From assembly GCF_017301615.1 (NCBI RefSeq), contig NZ_CP059066.1, forward strand, positions 1,206,001-1,270,000: a stretch of 64,000 bases of DNA, read 5' to 3'. The stretch is from Koleobacter methoxysyntrophicus. Its GTDB lineage: Bacteria > Bacillota > Thermosediminibacteria > Koleobacterales > Koleobacteraceae. Below the pieces are notes generated by a model, which had not been told where the DNA came from, made no database searches, and saw only the letters and a list, made by a program, of their open reading frames with translations. A program made the translations under genes and the position numbers. Every line of letters starts with the position of its first letter. Position 1 is the first letter of the stretch. Positions 8,807-16,072 of this stretch are shown in pieces.

Positions 8807-8848
8807 GATTCGACCCTGTTTAAACACCTGCAGGTGTGCTATAATTTA
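8807..8848 (+). promoter_or_regulatory. Extended -10 promoter shared with the antitoxin gene at 13.7 kb
   Basis: TATAAT at 8840-8845 preceded by TG (extended -10). The whole ~41-bp block is about 80% alike to 13643-13683 upstream of the antitoxin gene, including GTTTAAA and CTGCA. The conservation outside the -10 suggests a shared regulator or a shared origin. Confidence 0.5.
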
Positions 8849-8900
8849 TTTTAAGGGATATTATTTTTTTCACTCTTCTTGTCGAAAGGGGCTATCTGCT

Positions 8901-9683
8901 GTGGAGAAGATGTTTAAAGAATTCCTGAATGATTTTAAGGATTTTAAAAGCCAGCTCAATTCGAGGTTTGACAATCTTGAGGCTGAAGTAAATGGGATCA
9001 ATGCAAGGATAGACGGTTTAAACGGCGAAGTAAACAGGATTAATGGCAGGATAGACGGTATTAGCAGAGAACTAAATGCTGTTAACACAAGGATGGATAA
9101 TCTGGAGAAAACGATTGATGCGAGGATAGACGCTTTAAGCAGTGAAGTAAATGCTGTTAACACAAGGATAGACAATCTTGAGAAAACGGTTGACACAAGG
9201 ATAAACGGTTTGAGCAGTGAAGTAGATGCGATCAATGCAGGGATAGACGATCTAGAGAGTGCGGTTAACTCAAGGATAGACGGTCTGGGCAGAGAGGTAA
9301 ATGCCGTCAATACCAGGATAGACGGTTTGAGCAGAGAGGTAAACGGAATCAATACCAGGATAGACGGCCTGAGCAGTGAGGTAAATACCATCAATACCAG
9401 GATAGACGGTCTAAGCAGTGAAATGAATTCGGCAAATTCAAAACTTAATAATCTGGAAATTGAAGTAGGGGCAGTAAAGACCCGTCAGGAAGAAAATACG
9501 CAAATCTTGAGGGCATTGGAACACGGAGCAGAAGTCCATAAGGCAGAATTAGACAACGTTAATTTTAGGTTATCGAATATTGAGGGCTCTGTAAGAGAAA
9601 TAAAAGAGGCCCAAAAATCTGTTTACGAGATAGTCGGAGAACATGAAGTTTCAATCAGGACTTTAAGGCGCAAACCGGTATAG
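8901..9683 (+). CDS. Coiled-coil repeat protein
   Basis: 260 aa from GTG 8901 (GAAAGGGG 9-10 nt upstream). About residues 25-185 are tandem 11- and 14-residue units of the type INTRIDGLSSEVN, with isoleucine/valine and leucine in heptad positions: a long coiled coil, probably trimeric. The DNA repeats in step (AGGATAGACGGTTT blocks). The C-terminal ~70 residues are also helical. Such proteins occur as phage-tail or cell-surface stalk proteins and as undefined cytosolic oligomers. There is no signal peptide or membrane segment, so a cytosolic role is more likely. It lies at the edge of the TA island. Confidence 0.75.
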   Translation: MEKMFKEFLNDFKDFKSQLNSRFDNLEAEVNGINARIDGLNGEVNRINGRIDGISRELNAVNTRMDNLEKTIDARIDALSSEVNAVNTRIDNLEKTVDTRINGLSSEVDAINAGIDDLESAVNSRIDGLGREVNAVNTRIDGLSREVNGINTRIDGLSSEVNTINTRIDGLSSEMNSANSKLNNLEIEVGAVKTRQEENTQILRALEHGAEVHKAELDNVNFRLSNIEGSVREIKEAQKSVYEIVGEHEVSIRTLRRKPV

Positions 9684-9821
9684 TTACATGCACGCACAGG
9701 CATAGATTCTTAAGGATAGGAAGTTTTTTAGTAAACAGTATAGAAATCGATTTTGGAATCATTGATTTAGAAGGTAAAATCAACGGTTTATTGGGGCTTG
9801 ATGTGCTCATAATGATTTCTA

Positions 9822-9830
9822 TGTTATAAT
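9822..9830 (+). promoter_or_regulatory. Extended -10 element before the HEPN/MNT pair
   Basis: TGTTATAAT, 27 nt before ATG 9858. No good -35 at 16-18 bp; the TG extension could compensate. Confidence 0.4.
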
Positions 9831-9857
9831 AAAAATAAGTTCATTGGGGAAGTGTTT

Positions 9858-10253
9858 ATGAATAAAAAAGAACTGATATCTTATTGGGTAGAAACAGCTA
9901 AACGTGATTACCATACAATGTTAAACTTATATCGAAGTAAAGATTATCATTGGAGTCTCTTTATGGGGCATTTAGTAATAGAAAAACTTTTAAAAGCCCT
10001 ATATGTTCAAAATGTAAGTAATAATCCTCCAAGAACTCACGACTTGTTAAGATTGGCAGATGAATGTAAGATAAATACAACTGAAGAACAAAAAGATTTG
10101 TTAGATTTTATTACTACATTTAATATAAGTGCCAGATACCCTGATTATGAACAGAGTTTTTATAAAAAATGTACATGCGATTTTACCTTTAAGAATATTA
10201 AAAAAATAAAGGAGTTGAAAAAATGGTTGATGTCGCTGTTAGATCACAAATAG
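9858..10253 (+). CDS. HEPN-domain protein (toxin of a HEPN/MNT pair)
   Basis: 131 aa from ATG 9858. It matches the minimal HEPN family: the first helix AKRDYHTMLNLYRSKDY, the EKLLKALYVQ segment and the RTHDLLRLADE signature. HEPN proteins of this type are RNases or tRNA-acting toxins, controlled by the partner nucleotidyltransferase. The 3' end overlaps the MNT gene by 31 nt, so the two are co-translated. Codon use is AT-rich relative to the chromosome core. Whether it is an active RNase cannot be told from the sequence. Confidence 0.85.
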   Translation: MNKKELISYWVETAKRDYHTMLNLYRSKDYHWSLFMGHLVIEKLLKALYVQNVSNNPPRTHDLLRLADECKINTTEEQKDLLDFITTFNISARYPDYEQSFYKKCTCDFTFKNIKKIKELKKWLMSLLDHK

Positions 10254-10537
10254 AACATATAGCCAGAGAATATGCTAAGCTTATATCAAAGGAAATGAAA
10301 GTTGAAGGTGTATATTTATTTGGGTCATATGTAAAAGGTGATTACTCCGAAGACAGTGATATAGATATAGCTGTAATCTCAGATGAATTTGTGGGAGATA
10401 TAATAGAGGATACATTTAAACTTATGAAACTTAGGAGAAAGGTTGATAATAGGATAGAACCACATCCTATTAAAAAAAACGATTTAAATGAACCTTTTAT
10501 TAAAGAAATATTGGGGAAAAGCCTGAGGATAGACTAG
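10223..10537 (+). CDS. MNT nucleotidyltransferase (antitoxin of the HEPN/MNT pair)
   Basis: 104 aa. The polymerase-beta signature LFGSYVKGDYSEDSDIDIAV has the GS motif and two catalytic aspartates. In characterised HEPN/MNT modules the MNT protein AMPylates a tyrosine of the HEPN toxin and silences it. AAAGGAG lies 8 nt before ATG 10223, inside the HEPN gene. It is complete. Confidence 0.85.
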   Translation: MVDVAVRSQIEHIAREYAKLISKEMKVEGVYLFGSYVKGDYSEDSDIDIAVISDEFVGDIIEDTFKLMKLRRKVDNRIEPHPIKKNDLNEPFIKEILGKSLRID

Positions 10538-10800
10538 AGGCACAAAAGGACCTGGAGATACAGCAGCTCAAGGAAGAAATAGAAAGGTTGAAAGGCGAGA
10601 AGGATATAGCGAGGGAGGTCAGAAACTACCTCAGGGATGAATATTCAAGGTGGAACAGGATGGATTTCTACTACAGGGTTTCGGGAGACGAAGCGAGATC
10701 CAGCTGACCATCGAAATCGATCTGGACGAATACGGTTATCGGTGGGACCGCACAGATGAGGACGATATTGTGGAATGGCTTGAGGATATATACGAATATG
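10531..10800 (+). pseudogene. Degraded gene fragment with a frameshift
   Basis: One frame reads a charged coiled-coil segment (LEIQQLKEEIERLKGEKD) and then FYYRVSGDE, and stops at 10707. A second frame continues from about 10698 with IQLTIEIDLDEYGY and WLEDIYEYA. Reading across the two gives one plausible protein, so a frameshift is likely. No start is visible and the 3' end is cut off by the sirtuin-tail copy at 10801. The family is not recognised. Confidence 0.45.
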
Positions 10801-10884
10801 CCCAAGGGCTTCAAGCAGGCCCTCGAAGAACTCCCCCGCAGAACAGTGGGCCACCACTTCGGCACGGCTATCCCAGGGAGTGGG
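10801..10884 (-). repeat. Duplicate of the 3' end of the sirtuin gene
   Basis: 84 bp matching 12791-12874 with one mismatch. It encodes only the last residues of the sirtuin (minus strand). It is joined at about 10885-10890 directly to a copy of the antitoxin gene. Confidence 0.9.
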
Positions 10885-11113
10885 TTCTCAAAACGTACCA
10901 AAAGAATTAAATATAAAGGATGAGTATAATTTGAAAATACCTTCAGATTTAATGGAAGTGATTAAAAATATAATAGGCGATGATTATCTTTTGAACTATA
11001 ATGAAGATACCAATCAGTTTTTTATAATAAAGAGGCCGAAATCCATTACAGAAGCTCTATATGGATTAGGTGCTGAAATGTGGAAAAAAGCTGGCGGCAC
11101 TATTGAAACTTAA
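10880..11113 (+). pseudogene. Rearranged second copy of the antitoxin gene
   Basis: 10890-11101 matches 13737-13951 at about 99%, with one 3-nt deletion and one base change (Trp to Leu). Upstream it is fused to the sirtuin tail, so the native TTG start is lost; an in-frame GTG at 10880 gives a new N-terminus, with poor RBS spacing. Downstream the match stops just before the native C-terminus and the frame ends in GGTIET. If expressed it would be an orphan antitoxin lacking its toxin-proximal tail; more likely it is a relic. Confidence 0.7.
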
Positions 11114-11122
11114 ATGACTATA

Positions 11123-11181
11123 TGATATAATTGCACTAAATTACCCGCAACGCAAATCGAAGTGCGGATATTGAGGTGCAA
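11123..11181 (+). promoter_or_regulatory. Promoter and nested inverted repeat of the abiE operon
   Basis: Extended -10 TGATATAAT (11123-11131). Downstream are two nested inverted repeats: TTGCAC (11131-11136) with GTGCAA (11176-11181), and CCGCA (11145-11149) with TGCGG (11163-11167). AbiEi antitoxins are known to repress their own operon by binding inverted repeats, so this is a likely operator. In RNA the outer 3' arm would also cover the GAGGTG ribosome binding site. Confidence 0.5.
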
Positions 11182-11183
11182 CT

Positions 11184-11780
11184 ATGATTGAAAAAGATGT
11201 TCTTTATAATGAATTTAAAAAACATGGCGGGGTTCTAAGAGCGTCAGAACTTAATGCACTAGGGCTTTCAAGTCGACAAATAAAGAAGCTTTTAGAGAAT
11301 GGTATTATTACGAAGATTAAGCACGGCTACTATGAACTATCAGATAATATCTATCCTGAAGAAGTAGTTATAGCTAGACTATTTCCTGGGGCTGTAATTT
11401 TTCTTGAAAGTGCACTAGCGCATTATGGTTATACAGATAGAATACCGTCGGCATGGCAAATAGCGGTGGATAGACATAGTGAAAAAAGTCAGTACAAAAT
11501 CGATTATCCGCTGATAAAGCCTTTTTATCTTGAACCAAAACTGCTAAAAATCGGTATAGATACAATTAAAGTAGAAGGTATAAAGGTTAAAATATTTAAT
11601 CGTGATCGAACTATATGTGATGTTCTAAAGTATGAGAATAAACTGGAGAGAGAAGTATTCAGTAATGCAATTAGGCGGTATGTAAAAGACAATAAGAAAA
11701 ATGTGAGAAGACTATTTGAATACGCTGAAATATTTAGTATAAAGAAAAAAGTGCAGACCTATATAGGAGTATGGTTATAA
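11184..11780 (+). CDS. abiEi: AbiEi-type antitoxin / transcriptional regulator
   Basis: 198 aa, with GAGGTG 6 nt before ATG 11184. The N-terminal winged helix (LRASELNALGLSSRQIKKLLENGIITKIKHGYYEL) is the AbiEi_4 domain, followed by the C-terminal domain with VIARLFPGAVIFLESALAHYGY. In type IV TA/abortive infection systems AbiEi represses its operon and opposes the toxin AbiEii without a stable complex. Its stop overlaps the abiEii start (TAATG). Complete and AT-rich. Confidence 0.88.
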   Translation: MIEKDVLYNEFKKHGGVLRASELNALGLSSRQIKKLLENGIITKIKHGYYELSDNIYPEEVVIARLFPGAVIFLESALAHYGYTDRIPSAWQIAVDRHSEKSQYKIDYPLIKPFYLEPKLLKIGIDTIKVEGIKVKIFNRDRTICDVLKYENKLEREVFSNAIRRYVKDNKKNVRRLFEYAEIFSIKKKVQTYIGVWL

Positions 11781-12676
11781 TGGTTGATATGGCAGCATCA
11801 GTTTTAGCTAGGCTAAAAAACAGGTCAAGAAAACAAGGTATTCAACTACAACAGCTGCTAAATTTCTTTTGTCAAGAAGAGTTTATTCGAAGGCTTTCTC
11901 AATCAAGCTACAGAGACAACCTCATTCTAAAAGGAGGATTTCTATTATATTTAATTAGTGAATTTACCACGAGGCCGACAGTTGATGCAGATTACCTTTT
12001 AAAGAATTATTCAAATAATATAGATGCCATCGAAAAGCTTGTTAGGGAAATCATTTCTTTACCTAGCAAAAATGACTATATTAAGTTTGAAATTAGAGGT
12101 TTAGAGGTAATCAGAGAGATTAAGGAGTACCATGGTGTCAGAGTTAATCTTACAGGTTTTGTCGGAAATACAAAGACGCCTTTTAGTATCGATTTTGGGG
12201 TGGGGGATATTATTGTACCTTCAGCAGTTGAGAGAACACTGCCGGTACTGCTTCCAGAGTTTGAAAAACCCAAAGTCTTAACCTATTCTTTAGAGTCTAC
12301 AGTAGCAGAAAAATTAGATGCTATCATATCTCTAATGGAAGCCACGGGACGCATGAAGGATTTTTATGATATATATTACCTAGCCACAACATTTGACTTT
12401 GAGGGTAGAAAGCTTCAAGAAGCAATTTACGAGACCCTCTCTAATCGAGGCACATCATATGAAAAAGACTCTGTTGCTGTCATTTCTAGATTAGCAAAGG
12501 ATGCTGAAATTCAGAAGCGGTGGAGTAATTTCTGTAAGAAAGTATTGAAATATGAACTGAGCTTTAGTGATGTAGTTGAGGTGATCATTAATTTCATATT
12601 ACCACCTTATCAATCAATAATTCAAGAGGATGAATTCTTTAAGACCTGGAGATATAAAGATAGAAAGTATGTTTAA
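11780..12676 (+). CDS. abiEii: AbiEii-type nucleotidyltransferase toxin
   Basis: 298 aa from ATG 11780, 11 nt after AGGAG; the in-frame ATG 11771 is too close to it. The nucleotidyltransferase motifs are LKGGFLLYL and RPTVDADYL (two acidic residues), with KLDAIISLMEATGRMKDFYDIYYL as the third signature of the AbiEii/AbiGii family. Characterised members transfer nucleotides to RNA (e.g. tRNA acceptor stems) and stop growth during phage infection. The gene appears intact, so the system could be functional. Confidence 0.88.
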   Translation: MVDMAASVLARLKNRSRKQGIQLQQLLNFFCQEEFIRRLSQSSYRDNLILKGGFLLYLISEFTTRPTVDADYLLKNYSNNIDAIEKLVREIISLPSKNDYIKFEIRGLEVIREIKEYHGVRVNLTGFVGNTKTPFSIDFGVGDIIVPSAVERTLPVLLPEFEKPKVLTYSLESTVAEKLDAIISLMEATGRMKDFYDIYYLATTFDFEGRKLQEAIYETLSNRGTSYEKDSVAVISRLAKDAEIQKRWSNFCKKVLKYELSFSDVVEVIINFILPPYQSIIQEDEFFKTWRYKDRKYV

Positions 12677-12784
12677 TCAAAGCCTGCTTTTTTATATTAA
12701 ATCTGATAATGCCTTTAAAATTACTATTTACCGGAAATCAGGATATTGGTAACTATCGGCCTTCCCTTATGTCGAAAGGGCGGT

Positions 12785-13540
12785 TTACAGCCCGAGGGCT
12801 TCAAGCAGGCCCTCGAAGAACTCCCCCGCAGAACAGTGGGCCACCACTTCGGCACGGCTATCCCAGGGAGTGGGCTCTCTGTTCACTATCACCAGTTTTT
12901 GGGCATAGGAAGGCATATCCGCTACCGGGTATACCGCAAGGCTGCTGCCTACTACTATCAGGAGCCGGCAGCCCCTGAGGTCCTCCAGTGCCCTCAAGTA
13001 GTCCTTCCCCATAGGGTCCTCAAACAGGACGACATCGGGCCTTAAGACTCCGGAACATTTGGGACATACGGGCGGGTTAGTGCCCTTTTCAAACTGCCGG
13101 GTAAGCTCGGTGAAGGGATAGCTGCTGCTGCATTTCATACACCGGCAGGTCCGGAGGTGGCCGTGAACCTCCCATACCCTCATTGAGCCTGCCTTGATGT
13201 GCAGGCCGTCTATGTTCTGGGTTATCAGGGAGAAGAGGAGGCCTGCTTCCTCCAGCTTCGCAAGGGCCCTGTGGGCCGTATTGGGTTCCGCATCCCGGTA
13301 GGCGGTCCAGCGGGGCAGGTTGAAGCGGTAAAATTCTGCCGGGTCGGAAAGCAGGGCAGTTGCGCTGGCTTTAGCAATAGGGTCGAATTTTTCCCACAGA
13401 CCCGTCCCCTTGCTCCTGTAGTCCGGAATCCCGCTTTCGGTGCTAATGCCGGCCCCCGTCAGGGCAACGGTCTTTTCGGAATTCCTTATGAGATCTGCTG
13501 TTTTGCCGATCAAATCCTTCAGGTTTTTCAAGGCTTTCAC
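12785..13540 (-). CDS. Sir2-family NAD-dependent protein deacylase
   Basis: 251 aa. The motifs are complete: GAGISTESGIPDYR (NAD site), TQNIDGLH, the catalytic histidine in VHGHLRT, the zinc cysteines CRCMKC...CPKC, and GSSLAVYP. It removes acyl groups from lysine using NAD. Single-domain bacterial sirtuins of this length are usually housekeeping CobB/SrtN-like enzymes. Its position between AbiE and a vapBC-like pair, antisense to both, also allows a defence-linked role, but nothing in the protein shows this. Its 3' end is duplicated at 10801-10884. GC content is higher than that of the TA genes around it. Confidence 0.93.
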   Translation of the reverse strand: MKALKNLKDLIGKTADLIRNSEKTVALTGAGISTESGIPDYRSKGTGLWEKFDPIAKASATALLSDPAEFYRFNLPRWTAYRDAEPNTAHRALAKLEEAGLLFSLITQNIDGLHIKAGSMRVWEVHGHLRTCRCMKCSSSYPFTELTRQFEKGTNPPVCPKCSGVLRPDVVLFEDPMGKDYLRALEDLRGCRLLIVVGSSLAVYPVADMPSYAQKLVIVNREPTPWDSRAEVVAHCSAGEFFEGLLEALGL

Positions 13541-13642
13541 CCCTTCGGCATTTCCTTTTTGCCTCTCGTTCCCTCCATTGTCTTTGCAATCCCTAAATAA
13601 AGTATATAATCATTAGTCGAAATATTCAAGGGCAGGTTACAG

Positions 13643-13683
13643 GATTTGACCTGTTTAAATAACTGCAAATATGTTATAATTTA
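13643..13683 (+). promoter_or_regulatory. Promoter of the antitoxin/PIN pair
   Basis: Extended -10 TGTTATAAT with TATAAT at 13675-13680. The block resembles 8807-8848. Confidence 0.5.
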
Positions 13684-13732
13684 AACATATAAGGATTTCA
13701 AAAAAATTTTTATAAACTGGAGGCGAATTATT

Positions 13733-13990
13733 TTGGAAAACGTACCAAAAGAATTAAATATAAAGGATGAGTATATAAATTTGAAAATACCTTCAGATTT
13801 AATGGAAGTGATTAAAAATATAATAGGCGATGATTATCTTTGGAACTATAATGAAGATACCAATCAGTTTTTTATAATAAAGAGGCCGAAATCCATTACA
13901 GAAGCTCTATATGGATTAGGTGCTGAAATGTGGAAAAAAGCTGGCGGCACTGATTATATTAGACAGGAGAGAGAAGAATGGGACAGTTAG
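13733..13990 (+). CDS. VapB-like antitoxin
   Basis: 85 aa from TTG 13733; GGAGG (13719-13723) lies 9 nt upstream. The family is not certain, but it is small and its C-terminus (ALYGLGAEMWKKAGGTDYIR) is amphipathic. It overlaps by 13 nt a PIN-domain reading frame starting at ATG 13978, the standard antitoxin-toxin order. A near-identical but rearranged copy is at 10880-11113. It would bind and neutralise a PIN RNase and repress the promoter. The toxin is now truncated. Confidence 0.65.
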   Translation: MENVPKELNIKDEYINLKIPSDLMEVIKNIIGDDYLWNYNEDTNQFFIIKRPKSITEALYGLGAEMWKKAGGTDYIRQEREEWDS

Positions 13991-14118
13991 TAGACGAAGT
14001 GAAGAAATATAGCAGAATAGCCTTAGATACTAACATATTTATATATTTATTAGAAAGACATCCAAACTATGGTGAAGAAGTTAAGGAGGTCAACTACCGG
14101 CCTTTCCCTCCCAGATAA
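13978..14118 (+). pseudogene. Truncated PIN-domain (VapC-like) toxin
   Basis: ATG 13978 reads MGQLVDEVKKYSRIALDTNI and then FIYLLERHP, the first PIN motif with its catalytic aspartate (ALDTNIFIYLLE). Homology stops at about 14094; after ~39 codons the frame runs into unrelated sequence and stops at 14118. A normal PIN toxin has ~130 residues with three further acidic residues, so this one cannot be active. Confidence 0.75.
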
Positions 14119-14279
14119 ATATTCCTGCCCTCCTGGGTTCCCATAACTATATCTTACCTTTAATAGTTATTCTAAGCGAAAAAAAGAAAATGTTCAAGGC
14201 CCGGAACAAAAATGCAGGATTTTCATAATATGAACAGAGGGGCTTTTTTACGATAAATCTTCGGGAGGGAATATGCGAT

Positions 14280-15398
14280 ATGAAGAAGGGAATAATAAGG
14301 AACATATATCCTGGAGGCAATACCTCAAAGGGCTTTTATTCCTTTTACAGCTACGTGGCCCGGGAAGATGCTAATAAGATATTTTACGTAAAAGGCGGCC
14401 CCGGTGTGGGCAAATCCACCTTTATAAAGGGAATCGGTATGGACCTTGTTGATAGGGGGCTGGATGTGGAATTCCTCTACTGTTCATCGGACAATGATTC
14501 CCTTGACGGGGTATATGTTCCGGATATGGATGCAGGGGTAATAGACGGCACTGCCCCCCATATGATTGACCCCAAAAACCCGGGAGCGGTGGATGAAATT
14601 ATAAACCTAGGGGAATTCTGGGATGAGGGCCTGTTGAGGGAAAACCGGCAGGATATAATCAGGTTGAACAGGGAGATAGGAAGGCTGTTCAGGAGGGTAT
14701 ATTCCCATCTGAAAGGAGCTAAATTGTTTCTGGATGAATTGGAGAACTGCATCCTTGATGCCGGTGCTTTGGATATTAAGGGGTTGAACCGTAAGGCAGT
14801 AGAATTAATAGACAGGATCTTTGACAATGAAACGTTAAAAAACAAAGACGGCAGCGGAAGGTGCAAAATAAAAACTACAAGACACCTGTTCGCAACGGCC
14901 ATAACGCCGCAGGGCCCTTCCAGTTTTCTTAAAAACCTCTTCGAGCCCGTTAAGAAGCGTATAATAATTAAAGGGCATCCGGGAAGTGGCAAAAATACCA
15001 TACTGCAGAAAATAGCCGGTGCAGCCGTTTCCCTGGGTTTAAAAGCCGATATATTCCACTGTTCCCTTGACCCGGATAAAGTGGAACACATAATCATTCC
15101 GGAAATTGATACCGGGGTTATAACCAGTGCCCCACCCCATGAATATGCATCGGGTGAATGGGATATTGTAGTTAATACCGACGAATTTGTGGATTTTGAC
15201 CATCTTAAGCCTTATCAGTCAGAAATGGAAAAGGCACAAAAAAGGTACAGCGAAATATTCAGTGATGCTGTAGCTTTCCTTGCAAAGGCTAAAGAGCTCC
15301 ATGACGAGCTTGAGAAATACTATGTTTCAAGTATGGATTTTAAAAAGGTAGAGGTAAAAAGGGAGGAGGTTGTGGAGCGGATATTGAAACTGAAATAA
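14280..15398 (+). CDS. ATPase with two P-loop domains (PRK06851-like)
   Basis: 372 aa. Two similar halves each start with a Walker A motif: GGPGVGKSTFIKG (about residues 38-50) and KGHPGSGKNTILQK (about 237-250). Each is followed by a FLYCSSD or IFHCSLD strand and a conserved G.APH motif (DGTAPHMIDP, TSAPPHEYA). The second P-loop has Asn in the Ser/Thr-preceding position (GKNT). This fits the PRK06851 family of Clostridia, whose function is unknown. It is monocistronic with a terminator. A GGGAGGG lies 12 nt before ATG 14280. Confidence 0.75.
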   Translation: MKKGIIRNIYPGGNTSKGFYSFYSYVAREDANKIFYVKGGPGVGKSTFIKGIGMDLVDRGLDVEFLYCSSDNDSLDGVYVPDMDAGVIDGTAPHMIDPKNPGAVDEIINLGEFWDEGLLRENRQDIIRLNREIGRLFRRVYSHLKGAKLFLDELENCILDAGALDIKGLNRKAVELIDRIFDNETLKNKDGSGRCKIKTTRHLFATAITPQGPSSFLKNLFEPVKKRIIIKGHPGSGKNTILQKIAGAAVSLGLKADIFHCSLDPDKVEHIIIPEIDTGVITSAPPHEYASGEWDIVVNTDEFVDFDHLKPYQSEMEKAQKRYSEIFSDAVAFLAKAKELHDELEKYYVSSMDFKKVEVKREEVVERILKLK

Positions 15399-15410
15399 AG
15401 AGATAAACGA

Positions 15411-15450
15411 CAGCCCGGCGAACTGCAAAATAAAAACTCCGGGCTTTTTT
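15411..15450 (+). terminator. Terminator after the double P-loop ATPase
   Basis: AGCCCGG (15412-15418) pairs with CCGGGCT (15439-15445), 20-nt loop, then TTTTT. Confidence 0.7.
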
Positions 15451-15643
15451 AATTCAGAAAAATATAATTTTCTGTTATATTTTAACTATTGTCAAATAAA
15501 GCAAGTTCTACTTAAAGGTTTTTTTCTTTTAGAAAAATGGGGGAGCGCGAGGGGGTAGTAATCCCCCTCAATTTATTGAGGGGATACACGGACCCCCTCG
15601 CCCTAGTATTTACAACCGTTGCATGGTATGCTACCATAATGGT

Positions 15644-16072
15644 ATGAAGAAGGAAGCTTGGAAATCAGCTGGGACAGCAGTTTACAACATCAACTACCAC
15701 TTTGTATGGTCAACAAAGTACCGCCGTAAGGTATTGTTCCCACCAATAGACGAAACCCTGAAGGGAGCAATTACTGCTCTCTGTATGGAACATGGCTACG
15801 AGTTGCTGGCCTTGGAGGTCATGCCCGATCACGTACACGTTTTTCTTTCCGCCCCTCCCAAAATAGCTCCGGCAGTAATCGCCAAGGTACTGAAAGGTTC
15901 CACAGCCCGCACTCTTTTTGTGAAACATCCGGAACTCAAAAAGAAGCTCTGGGGCGGCCATCTATGGAACCCAAGCTACTACGTGGGCACAGCTGGACAG
16001 GTTTCTAGTGATACTATCAGGCGGTACATCGAAGCTCAAAAAACAGAGGAGGAGGTGATTGAGTGCCTCTAA
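15644..16072 (+). CDS. tnpA: IS200-type Y1 transposase TnpA
   Basis: 142 aa from ATG 15644 (MKKEAWKSAGTAVYNINYHF). The HUH motif is HVHVFL in VMPDHVHVFLSAPP and the catalytic tyrosine is in DTIRRYIEAQ. Full length for the family. It excises and inserts single-stranded DNA at the lagging-strand template. Overlaps tnpB by 10 nt. Confidence 0.92.
   Translation: MKKEAWKSAGTAVYNINYHFVWSTKYRRKVLFPPIDETLKGAITALCMEHGYELLALEVMPDHVHVFLSAPPKIAPAVIAKVLKGSTARTLFVKHPELKKKLWGGHLWNPSYYVGTAGQVSSDTIRRYIEAQKTEEEVIECL

Noticed and set aside
8990-9420. Regular DNA repeats that could suggest a CRISPR array
   Set aside because: The repeats are in frame, degenerate and encode coiled-coil units; there are no unique spacers of equal length.
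10645-10901. Minus-strand frames ending in VVAHCSAGEFFEGLLEALG
   Set aside because: They only carry the duplicated sirtuin tail fused to unrelated sequence; no start or complete domain.
12709-13600. Plus-strand frames over the sirtuin gene
   Set aside because: All sirtuin motifs are on the minus strand; the plus frames are shadows, also present at the 10.8 kb copy.
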